64,000 bases of DNA from Arenicola marina (Eukaryota; Annelida; Polychaeta; Arenicolidae), in assembly GCA_964019135.1 (NCBI GenBank), contig OZ025260.1:13944254-14008253 (forward strand), written 5' to 3'. Shown piece by piece: positions 10,797 to 19,733 of the stretch. Position numbers and translations under genes: made by a program. Each line of letters opens with the position of its first letter. Positions within the stretch are counted from its first letter, which is position 1. The notes under the pieces are model-generated. The model made no database searches. It was not told the origin of the DNA and was given only the letters and a program-made list of their open reading frames with translations.

Positions 10797-13700
10797 TCCT
10801 TATCGGCGCCGTCAAACAGGCTGAGCGAGGACTGGGACACGATGGGCTCCAGGGGCGTGTGGTAGGAGGACCAGGTCCGGTTCCGGGGCTGTCCGGACGA
10901 GGAGCCCAGGTGATCCAGGAAGCTGGTGCGGCTCTTGCGGACGGGGGCGTGTAACTCCTTGGGCCTGGCGGAGGCCGGCAGGGTATGGGTGCCGCCCTGG
11001 AGGGACTCCACCTTGTGCAGGTGGACGCTGGCCGAGCTGTGGCTCCGGGTCAGGCTCGTCTTCTTGTTGTGGGTGGGAGGCAGCATGAGCCCTCCGTGGC
11101 CACCCCCTCGCAGCGGCTCGCCCTCGTCGGGGGACGGCCGCTCCAGGGTGCTCTCGGGGGAGGTGGTGACCTGGAGGGGGGTGGACGGCTCGCTGTTGGA
11201 GGAGTCCTTTTTGCCGCGGTGGGGCTTGGAGGGGGGCGGGGTCTTGGCGGTGGAGGTGGCGGCGTGCTGCAGGAGGAGGTGGTGGCCGGTTCGGGGGGTC
11301 GTGGGGGCGGCTGCGGCTGTCGCCGGGAGTGCCGACGTGGATTTACTGATCTTAATAGACTCCTCCGATCCGGATGACACCCCCTTGTGGTGGTGGTGGT
11401 GACCGCTGGCGGACCCCTTTGATCCAGTCGCCATGGCAACCGCCCCCGCCCCCGCCGCCGCCGCCGCCGCCGCCGTCGTCGCTGACGCCATGACGCGGTC
11501 CCGGCCCTCGGTGACCCCGCTGACCCCCTGGCGGCGCTTCTTGGAGGGTCTGCGGGGCTGCTGCTGGCGGGGTGCCACCCCGACGCCGTCCTCGGAGGAG
11601 TCGCTACTGACCACGTGGGCCTCGAGCTCCTTGAGCTGCTCGACGCGGACCGGCCTGAGCTCGCGCTCCGGGGACGACAGCACCGTGTCCGACTTGGAGA
11701 TGTGGCGCTCGCGGTGGGTGGCGCTAAACTCCGGCAGCTGACTCACGCGGTCCTTCGACTCGTCCGACAGCATGGGGGTGCTCTGGGTGCCACCCCCCTG
11801 GGAGGCCGCGGCCGCCGCCAGCACCCCCGGCAGGTCGATGGAGTCCCGGTGTTTCTCCCCGCTAGGGTCGCTCTTGGACTTTTGCTTCAGGGTCTTGCTG
11901 TTCTTTCGCTCCAGGCGATCCATGTCCGTGCCCTCGGCGGTGACGTCACGCATGACGTCACTGTACGACGGCGGGAGGTCGCCCTGCTCGCTGGGGCCGA
12001 TGTGGCTGTCGATGGACACCATACTGACCTGGGTGATGAGCTCGCCCTGCTGGTGGGTCGGGACGTCAACCGACCCGGTCCCGCCACCATCCCGCAGCGA
12101 GCTGAATCCGTTGCTGTCCTTGATGACGACCACGCCGCCCTCGCGCGTCAAGCTCTTATCCCGGACCGGAGGGTGCGTGAGGAAGCGGCCCCCGGACAGC
12201 TTAGACCCGGGCGTACCCCCGGGGGACCCCCCCGAGGCGGACCCCGACCCCTCGCTGCCCAGTCTCTGGCCGGCGGGCCGCCCTGACTCCTCCCCCCGGG
12301 AGGGCCGATCAGGCTCCCCACCACGGGCCGCCGGGCACCCCGAGGCCGTCAACAGCGGGATGAGAATCCGGGGGCGGGGCGCGCACTGCCCCTGCCTGGG
12401 GGGTCCTGGGGCGGGGCCTGACCCCTGCCCCTGCCCCTGCCCGTGGCCCTGACTCTCCCCCTCTCTGGGGCAGTCGATGTCGACCCCCTCGTCCTCAGTC
12501 TCTATGGAGGAGGCCTCCTTCAGGTAGAAGGGGAGTCTCCCGCGGCGTCTGGAGCCAGCAGATCCAGAATCCTCGTCCTCCGTCACCAACAGGGAGGCCT
12601 CGTCACTGTCCTTGTCGAAGCTGATCCCGGCCTTGAGCCTCGGGGTGAGTGGCGACCCGCCGTTACTGTCCGTCTCCACGGGCACGAAGTAACTGTAGTA
12701 GTCCCTCGGTTTGTTCCCACCCACCTCACCCCCACCACCCCCACCACCTCGGCCTCCTCCTCCTCCTCCTCCTCCGCCCTCTTGTCCTGTGTTTGATATC
12801 CCGCGCGACTCATCCCGTCTATCCTGTCGCGCGTCCCCTCCCCCCATCGCCACATCGTCAGCGTCATCATCCCCTGGCAAGGTCAAGGTCACCGTGCGGT
12901 GCGTGGACCCGTTGCTCGAGGAATCGTCGCTGCTTTTGTCCAGAGTCAGCTGGATCCGCGGCGGGTTAAACCGCCGAGCAGCGCCATCTTGCGGGACGCC
13001 GTAACCGGAAGGAGCGGCGTCGACGGCGTTCTGGTGACACAATTTGCGGTCGGCGGTGACGGTGGCGCCACCACCGGAAGTGGCAGCCAGACTAGGGTGA
13101 CTAGAATCACAGCCTCGCTGCGCGCGGTATCCGGTATCAGTCACGTGGTCGCCGTATCCTGATGCGCGCGACCGGTACTCCACGAAGGCCCCGTTGGACT
13201 TTGTCGCGTCGACGTCGTCGTTTAGAATCGCCGGCCGACGTCGCGACACTGTCGGGGAGTCGGCGTCGCCGAGGCTAAATATAGCAGTGTTTTGACCGCC
13301 GTTGACGCGAGGGGAGTCGGCGTCCGACCCCCCGGTGTTGTTAGTTCGGGGCGGGGGTGGGGGCGTGGCCGCCTGCAGGGTCGGGGGGTGGGTGTTGACC
13401 GGGTGGCCGTGGGGGACCCCCCTTTCCCGCCCCCCTTCCCGTCCCGGGAGGCCTTAAGCTTGTCCAGTTGCAGTCTAAACCGGGGCAGAGTCCACGCCCC
13501 TTTCAAGGGCGAGGTGTTGTGACCGCCGTCAGCGACCTCGGGCGGCGGTGACGTCATGGCATCCGGGGACATGGTCGCCGGCGAGGCGGAAGCGGAAATG
13601 CTCTCGTTGGACCCGCCCTGACCGGCCTTATTCCCGTGCCGCTTCTTGCGGCTGTATCTACGCACGAAATCCGTGCTGAATAAATCCTTGGTGAAGCTGC

Positions 13701-14887
13701 TACGCGAGTGGTTCCGTCCCTCCCCTGAGTCCCCTGTTGAGGGGCGGCGGCGGCGGTGGCGGGGGGGTCGCCGCCCGACGGCCCTCCGCCTCCCCCCGCC
13801 GCGGGGCCGCCGGGACCCCCGTCCCCCGCCGGGAGGAGGCCCTCTTGGCCGAGGGCGGCTTGCCCTTTAGGCCCGGGCTGACGAGCCCCATCGGGAGCCG
13901 GGGTCGGGAGCGCACCAAGGTGGGTGTGGACGTCCGTGATGAGCCCGGCGATCCGGGGACAGTCCCGGGCGAGGAATCCATGTCTCCCGCTATGACCGCC
14001 GCCGCAGCAGTGGTGGTAGCGGGTGGTCTGGATCCAGATGACGATGATCCCGAGGACGATCTGTCGAGATTATAGCGGCGCGGGTAGCGGTCCTCCTGGA
14101 TCAGTGGTGGCGGACTCCGGCGGACCAACTGCTGCGATGCTCTCCCGCTCACAGCAGCCGCGCCTTCTGTCGCTCCCGAATCCGCCGATCCCGGTTCCGC
14201 CGATCCCGGTTCCGCTGTTGCTGTAGTTGTAGCTGTTGTTTCCGTGGCTCGCGCAGCTCGCGCAGCCACGGCGTGGGGCTGATGGTAACCCGGAGACACG
14301 GGCAGGTCGGTCGGCCGCTCCAAGGCGCTGGCCGTATCCTGTTTATTATGCTCAGAGCATCCCACTTCCCGTCCGGATCTGGCTGCCGCGTCCAGCCCCG
14401 GGGACGGGGCTTCAGCATTTTGTTTATTACCTACGCCGTAGACGATGGGGCCACCCCCGCCACCCCCGCCCCCACCACCGCTAGCGCCACCGCCACCGCC
14501 ACCACCCCCGCCATCGCACCCGCCTTCGCTACAACTCCCGCTACCACTGCGCTCCCCGGGGGTGAGCGGCAGGCAGGAGGGGGGAGTCCCGCAGAGGCCA
14601 GCGGAGACAGGCATCCCCCCACCCCCTGCATCCACCCCTGCAGCCGGAGGAATGGTGGGGGGAGACCCCGGCTGAGTGTGGCGGTGGTGGTGGGAGTGGG
14701 GGTGATGGTGGCTGCCGTGGTTGTTATGGTGATAGTGGTGGTCGGGGTGGGCGTGATGCTGGATGAGAACGGGCCTGAGAACCACTCGACTCATAGGCCT
14801 CAGCAGCGTCAGGACTGTTCGGGATCTGCTGATCTCCGGAGCCAGCGCCGCCTCGGCTGCTGGTGCCGCTCCAGGACTAGTCGCCAT
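10793..14887 (-). CDS. Large disordered-protein coding exon (1,365 codons), gene not recognised
   Basis: A minus-strand coding exon starts at ATG 14,887 in a strong Kozak context (ACCATGG) with an in-frame TAG 12 bp upstream, and ends at the donor at 10,793. The protein looks largely disordered: His-rich segment at residues 44-70, Gly run at about 122-146, Pro run near 370, basic patch VRRYSRKKRHG near 408-418, acidic Asp/Glu/Ser stretches, an Ala run near 1,136-1,150, and many Ser/Thr-Pro sites. A PPSY motif at about residues 972-975, in LPPSYSDVM, fits the PPxY class bound by WW domains such as those of NEDD4-type ligases. Two similar short segments, RFRLQLDKLK and PRIQLTLDKS, lie about 150 residues apart. 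No catalytic fold or membrane span is visible, so this is probably the N-terminal part of a large scaffold, signalling or channel-associated protein whose folded domains lie in later exons. Third positions are GC-rich, unlike the surroundings. The assembled sequence carries two frameshifts that cancel. That it is coding is fairly sure; its function is unknown. Confidence 0.72.
11427..11440. promoter_or_regulatory. RFX X-box-like palindrome inside the exon
   Basis: GTCGCCATGGCAAC fits the RFX X-box half-sites (GTNRCC and RGYAAC). It encodes Val-Ala-Met-Ala-Thr on the minus strand, so the match may simply follow from the protein sequence. Confidence 0.15.
13395..13440 (-). other. Frameshift zone 2 in the coding exon
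   Basis: Between these positions the protein-like reading moves from the frame giving LDKLKASRDGKGG to the frame giving GHPVNTHPPTLQAATPPPPP and, further on, SLGDADSPTVSRRRPAIL. The region is GGGGG-A-CCCCCC-TTT-CCC-G-CCCCCC, so a one-base homopolymer error or polymorphism is the simplest cause. The frame entered here equals the frame used upstream of zone 1. Confidence 0.65.
13739..13770 (-). other. Frameshift zone 1 in the coding exon
   Basis: The frame from the ATG at 14,887 runs to a TAG at 13,700-13,702. An overlapping frame offset by one base is open and clearly protein-like across the same place (STGDSGEGRNHSRSS, then FTKDLFSTDFVRRYS). The switch must occur at or just before the proline-coding run, which contains a G7 run (13,761-13,767 on plus) and a G4 run. 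Confidence 0.65.
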
Positions 14888-14893
14888 GGTAAC
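14880..14893. promoter_or_regulatory. X-box-like palindrome spanning the start codon
   Basis: GTCGCCATGGTAAC (minus strand GTTACCATGGCGAC) fits the RFX half-sites on both sides and contains the proposed initiator ATG. It may equally reflect a Kozak consensus plus Met-Ala-Thr codons. Confidence 0.2.
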
Positions 14894-14950
14894 CTCCTAG
14901 AACCCTACACACACAGATATTGTGTGTTGGAGAGAGAGACAGAGAGAGTG
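14894..14950 (-). other. Candidate splice acceptor upstream of the start codon
   Basis: On the minus strand a CT-rich tract (about 14,920-14,948) is followed by TGTGTGTGTAG|GGTTCTAG|GAGG. Exon start would be 14,904 or, using the second AG, 14,896. Either choice leaves a short 5' untranslated leader before ATG 14,887 and pairs naturally with the donor at 17,724. Confidence 0.45.
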
Positions 14951-15096
14951 ACTAGCACATACAGACACAGGGTACACACCGCAACAGGCATGGCAACAAA
15001 CAGTGGTCTGTAAAGTTTGAGCTGAAAGTACGGACGTTTTTAATTCCCAAACTGCCCTATTCTCGGCCACGACACCGGCTTAACTAACTCTGTACT

Positions 15097-15359
15097 GATC
15101 CCACCGTGATCCTGCACTGACCCTGCACTGATCCCACCGTGATACTGCACTGATCCCATCGTGATCTTGCACGGGTCCCACCGTGATCCTGCACTGATCC
15201 TGCACTGATCCCACCGTGATCCTGCACTGATTCCACCGTGATCCTGCACGGGTCCCACCGTGATCCTGCACTGATCCTGCACTAATCCCACCGCGATCCT
15301 GCACTGATCCCATCATGATCTTGTACTGATCCCACTGCGATTCTGCACTGATTCTGCAC
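15097..15359. repeat. 11-bp GATC-initial repeat, 24 units
   Basis: The whole stretch splits into 24 consecutive 11-mers, nearly all beginning GATC or a one-base variant. There are two main types, GATCCCACCGT and GATCCTGCACT, often but not strictly alternating (22-bp superunit). The period equals about one helical turn of DNA. It lies in the proposed intron between the first non-coding exon and the large exon. Confidence 0.95.
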
Positions 15360-16235
15360 ATGGAGACATGATGGATAGATCATTTATGTCATAAGCCTGT
15401 TTGATGCTAAATTTAAGGGTCGAGGATAAGCGTACAACCTTCCCTATCAATTATCCCCAACCCCTCCAGGCGCCAATCTGTACCCACTGACTGGCAGTTA
15501 TTAGTCTCAATGATACGTCTCAAATAAAGTTAGCTTTAAGAAGAATAAACTTTATACCGTGTGTCCTGTTAAAATACCCAGGAGTCCCATATCCACGGCA
15601 TATACAGCCACCCACTCCTCCCCCCCCCCCCCGGCTATAATCCGTTCGTATCCAGGTCTACCCGTTAGTTGCCTTGCATGCGCCCCCCCCCATTCCTCAC
15701 GCTCTACCTCTCACCCTCAACCCCTCGCCCTTCACCCTCACCCTCCACCCTTCACCCTCCACCGGTCCCTCCCTGTACCCCCCCCCCCCACCCCATGCAC
15801 GTTTCTCCAGGCCTCCGGCCACCGGCCTCTTGCCACGGCGTGTGTTGATGGACGTGGATCTCTCTATCGCCACTCTACCCCCACCCCGCCACCACCACCC
15901 TACCTCCCTCTGGGCATACTTTATCCTCAAGGCTCCCCCCCCCACCCCCCCACCCCACTCCTCGCCCGGACACGTGGCCCTGGGCTCAGCCACACGCCTG
16001 GCTGCAACAGCCTAGGCCTCTCATTCGCCATCCATGCCCAACCTCTACTGCCTAGGATTCTAATTCCTGGCTCTCTATGCCCATGGCCTATGCTCCATGG
16101 GGGTCTATTCTCTTGGCCTGCTCCCTATTCTAGTCTATTCACTGGGTCTGTACGTTATTACATAGACCCCTACTCCTTCTGGGCCCTATTCCATAGTCAA
16201 TAGACAGCTGCGCGCTCTATGTGATCCTACTGCCA
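15360..16235. other. Intronic spacer, C-rich in the middle
   Basis: The segment 15,610-15,960 is dominated by CCCC and ACCCTC-type low complexity, which produces spurious proline-rich frames. The segment 15,990-16,200 contains loosely repeated phrases around CCTATTC and CTAGG. No exon is supported. Confidence 0.55.
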
Positions 16236-17221
16236 AGGTTCCTTCACCCTAGTCTCTCATCCTGGGTCCCTTCACCCTAGGTCTCCATCCCTGGGTCCCT
16301 TCACCCTAGGTCTCTTATCCCTGGGTCCCTTCACCCTAGGTCTCTCATCCCTGGGTCCCTTCACCCTAGGTCTCTCATCCCTGGGTCCCTTCACCCTAGG
16401 TCTCTCATCCCTGGGTCTCTTCACCCTAGGTCTCTCATCCCTAGGTCCCTTCACCCTAGGTCTCTCATCCCTGGGTCCCTTCACCCTAGGTCTCTCATCC
16501 CTGGGTCTCTTCACCCTAGGTCTCTCATCCCTGGGTTCCTTCACCAAAGGTCTCTCATCCCTGGGTCTCTTCACCCTAGGTATCTCATCCTGGGTCCCTT
16601 CACCCTAGGTCTCTCATCCTGGGTCCCTTCACCCTAGGTCTCTCATCCCTGGGTCCCTTCACCTTAGGTCTCCCATCTCTGGGTCCCTTCACCCTAGGTC
16701 TCTCATCCCTGGGTCCCTTCACCCTAGGTCTCTCATCCCTGGGTCCCTTCACCAAAGGTCTCTCATCCTGGGTCTCTTCACCTAGGTCTCTCATCCCTGG
16801 GTCCCTTCACCCTAGGTCTCTCATCCCTGGGTCCCTTCACCCTAGGTCTCTCATCCCTGGGTGCCCTCACCAAAGGTCTCTCATCCCTGGGTCTCTTCAC
16901 CCTAGGTCTCTCATCCCTGGGTCTCTTCACCCTAGGTCTCTCATCCCTGGGTCCCTTCACCCTAGGTCTCTTATCCCTGGGTCTCTTCACCCTAGGTATC
17001 TCATCCCTGGATCCCTTCACCCTAGGTCTCTCATCCCTGGGTCTCTTCACCCTAGGTCTCTCATCCCTGGGTCCCTTCACCCTAGGTCTCTCATCCCTGG
17101 GTCCCTTCACCCTAGGTCTCCCATCTCTGGGTCCCTTCACCCTAGGTCTCTCAACCCTGGGTCCCTTCACCCTAGCTCTCTTATCACTCGGTCCTTTCAC
17201 CCTAGGTCTCTCATCCCTGGG
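16236..17221. repeat. 30-bp minisatellite, about 32 copies
   Basis: The unit is 30 bp with core CCTGGGTCCCTTCACCCTAG followed by GTCTCTCATC. Most units carry CCTAGG. Units of 29 bp occur at about 16,255, 16,590 and 16,765, which breaks the ten-residue (RDERPRVKGP) minus-strand frame. It is unrelated in sequence to the 30-bp array at 7.9-9.9 kb and lies in the proposed first intron. Confidence 0.97.
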
Positions 17222-17723
17222 CCGAAACATCTATTTCCATAATCCGTACACATTCTCTCTCTACTCCTTCGCATCCAGCCACCTCTACCCCTCCCCCCCC
17301 CCCTGTCCAACCCCCACCCGTGAACACACATGCCCATGGGCCCTTTTATATACCCCCCCCCCCATCCTTACCACTACGGCTTACACCCCCTCCACCCCTC
17401 CCGCCAGTATCACCACAGCTTGGTCCTCTACGACTTGCAGACTTCCAATTACCAGCTGTGTGAATGGCGTTACCACAGAGATCGCCCCGTCCCTAGCCCC
17501 CCCCCCCCTACCCTCGCTCCTCTCTCAATCCTCGTACTTAGCTCTGTACGTTGGGCTGGATGAGTAAAGAACCACAGAAAATACAGGCGGCACGCAAGCC
17601 TGATAACAATATGCTTATATAAACACAATATTGCAGGATCCCCCCCCCCCTCCCGCTCCTTCCACCCCAACCCACCCCTCCCCAAGCATGCCTTCTATAA
17701 TAACAACACGACAACTTACTTAC
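17222..17723. other. Unique spacer with C runs
   Basis: Homopolymeric C runs occur at about 17,290, 17,350, 17,498 and 17,641, on an otherwise unique background. No coding signal is seen. In the proposed gene model this is the start of intron 1. Confidence 0.5.
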
Positions 17724-18110
17724 CTGCAAATCAGTTGGAAGTCGTTCCCAATCTTAGTGATGACCCGAAACGTGAAGCTGTAAACGTGAATTACGATTCC
17801 CGACGTGACGACGCGTCATCACGCTGCGTGGGGAGGCTTCATTATTTGATCCCCATGTGGAATTTACTGACGAGCGAAGCGAGGTTTGCTTTTTGTTTTG
17901 TTTTTTTGTTTTTTCTTGCCGTCGGTTGAAGCCGCAGACAGTTCAGACAAAACCCGCCAGGGGCTCTTTCTATTTGTGGCAAGGGACTTCCGGTCACGTG
18001 TTCGGGCCGGCACTTCATGGCTGGCGCCACCTAACGGGATCCAGCGGCATCTAGCGGCCTTGCTGCAGTAACACACAAGCCGCAAGCTCACTCTGAAAGA
18101 CAGAACAAAC
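17724..18110 (-). other. Candidate non-coding first exon of the minus-strand gene
   Basis: The minus strand reads TTTGCAG|GTAAGTAAGT with the last exon base at 17,724, a perfect 5' splice site. Upstream (higher coordinates) lie promoter-type motifs. No protein frame consistent with the large exon is needed, because that exon carries its own ATG after an in-frame stop. The upstream end is a guess: transcription could start anywhere from about 17,960 to 18,170. Spliced cDNA would be decisive. Confidence 0.35.
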
Positions 18111-18175
18111 ACTGTTGGATATTTTTTCGTGAGAAACTTTCCTTCTTAACTATGAGAGATGAGCGCATGCGCAGT
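17980..18175 (-). promoter_or_regulatory. Candidate promoter of the minus-strand gene
   Basis: Within 200 bp there are an ETS site (ACTTCCGG, 17,986-17,993) abutting an E-box (TCACGTG, 17,994-18,000), a CTCF-like site (18,024-18,037), and a perfect NRF1 palindrome (GCGCATGCGC, 18,163-18,172). ETS and NRF1 motifs are typical of CpG-type animal promoters. Strand is assigned because of the minus-strand donor at 17,724; a divergent or plus-strand promoter is possible. Confidence 0.35.
18024..18037 (-). promoter_or_regulatory. CTCF-like motif
   Basis: The minus strand reads CCGTTAGGTGGCGC, matching the CTCF core at 12 of 14 positions, with the TAGGTGGCGC half intact. A weaker related sequence (GCTAGATGCCGC on minus) lies about 10 bp away. 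Confidence 0.25.
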
Positions 18176-19350
18176 GCGAGATGGATCACATTATATATAA
18201 GTAAACTGGACTCCGCGTTGAATAAGATAATTAACGCGTAATATAAGTAATGGAATATTGATAGATATGAGTAACAGAGTGTGATGGGTGAGGGGGTCGG
18301 TGGTTGCCTGTGAGGTGTGACCCCCCCCCCCCAGCCCCCCCCCCCCCGCTGCCTCCCCAGCTGTCCGTCATTGGCTTGCCGTGTAATGGTTATGGATGCG
18401 TGCCGGGTGGGGAGAGCAGGTAATAGACTCCCCACAGGTAATGGGGCACCTCGTGTCTTCTGGGCTAACCCCACCACTCCTCCGCCATATCAGGTGTGCC
18501 CCCACCACACCCCACCCCACCCACCACACCCCACCACACCCCACCACACCTCACCACACCTCAGCCCAGCTTGACCCCACAACTTTCCCAGTATGCAACC
18601 CCAGCTACCACAGTCATGCCCGCCCGCCCCGCCCCCTCAAGTCCACCTCCGCGCCCTCTGGCTCAAGCATAACCCGAAATCCCCCCCCACCCCCACCCCC
18701 TCCCGCCCCGGCGGTCTTTCCCCCGGGACTCTACGACTGTTTTATACCAAATAATCTCTAATGATGTCCCCACCCTCCCATTTAGTCTACGTGCCACCCC
18801 ATCTTTCTCAACCTCCCCCCGCCCCTGGTTGATTCCACGCATACTGTGGAGCGGTGCCAGCCTGACCCCCCCCCCCCCCCGCGCCTTCCCTGACAGGCTC
18901 CTTAGTCCCGCTGGCGACGGCACCTGGTTATATGGCAATGTCACCCAGTGCAAAATAAACGTCCCTTGCATTCAATAAAATGGCTGTTAAAACATAAATC
19001 CGAGCGTTTGATTGTTCGCGCCATCGGCAGCCATAGCAACAAAAAAAATCATTTTATGGTTGTTTCTTTCCTGCAGTGTGTGCAGGGGGGGCGGTGGGCG
19101 TGGGGGGGGGGGGTGGCATTTAGGAGTGACAAGGTAAGTGGTTTAGATAAATAGGGAGGTAACGCACTTAGGAGGTGGAATATGTAAACCCTCATGTCAT
19201 CCCTAACCCCGTTTGTAATGGGCAAGTTTACCCTATGCTTATTGTAGCAGTTTATTGAGCACTCATGAACATACTGTAAAGGAGATATCTTCTTACATAC
19301 GCCGCGTTCATACGCTGTCCCAGCATGACCGAATGGGTATCCGATGCGGT
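18176..19350. other. Intergenic, no gene seen
   Basis: Long C runs occur at about 18,320-18,347, 18,680 and 18,866-18,880, with CACCACACCCC low complexity at 18,495-18,570 and a G run at 19,101. Otherwise it is unique sequence with no supportable exon. Confidence 0.5.
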
Positions 19351-19355
19351 CACGG

Positions 19356-19397
19356 TGACGTCACTATCTCCGTGACCTCACTATCCCGGTGACGTCA
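19356..19397. promoter_or_regulatory. Three CRE-type sites at 17-bp spacing
   Basis: TGACGTCA at 19,356-19,363, TGACCTCA at 19,373-19,380 and TGACGTCA at 19,390-19,397, with a CACTATC spacer between them. Two are perfect cAMP-response-element palindromes (CREB/ATF family). The exact 17-bp phasing shows a small tandem triplication. Confidence 0.4.
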
Positions 19398-19716
19398 GAC
19401 CGGCGCATTTGAGTTAGCTCTCAAGTTAGCTGATATGCCACTCATCGGAAACTGCAACAAACAAGAAGTCACGGGGTTCAATCTTTCCGTGATTCAACGC
19501 TGTGGGTGTGTGTTGGTATATGAATCACAAGGAGAGTCTTGAGATAACTTAAGCAAGGATCCCAGTGTCAAAATAAGTTTACAGGTGAAAACATTTTATC
19601 TATAAAACAAGTTAGATTGCTGGATTCATGCACCGAGGAGGGTGAACATTGGAGAGATTGTGTAAGTGTTCTGCCCAGTCAACTGGACATCCTCAAAACG
19701 ACAACATTGAATAATT

Positions 19717-19733
19717 ATGCAAATTATGCAAAT
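19717..19733 (+). promoter_or_regulatory. Double POU octamer
   Basis: Two perfect ATGCAAAT octamers sit nine bp apart (19,717-19,724 and 19,726-19,733). ATGCAAAT is the binding site of POU-domain (Oct) factors. They lie in AT-rich unique sequence with no adjacent gene that can be recognised. Confidence 0.35.

Noticed and set aside
10926..12870. Plus-strand and other minus frames of 90-226 codons opposite the large exon
   Set aside because: Shadows of the GC-rich coding exon; the minus frame ending at donor 10,793 explains the sequence better.
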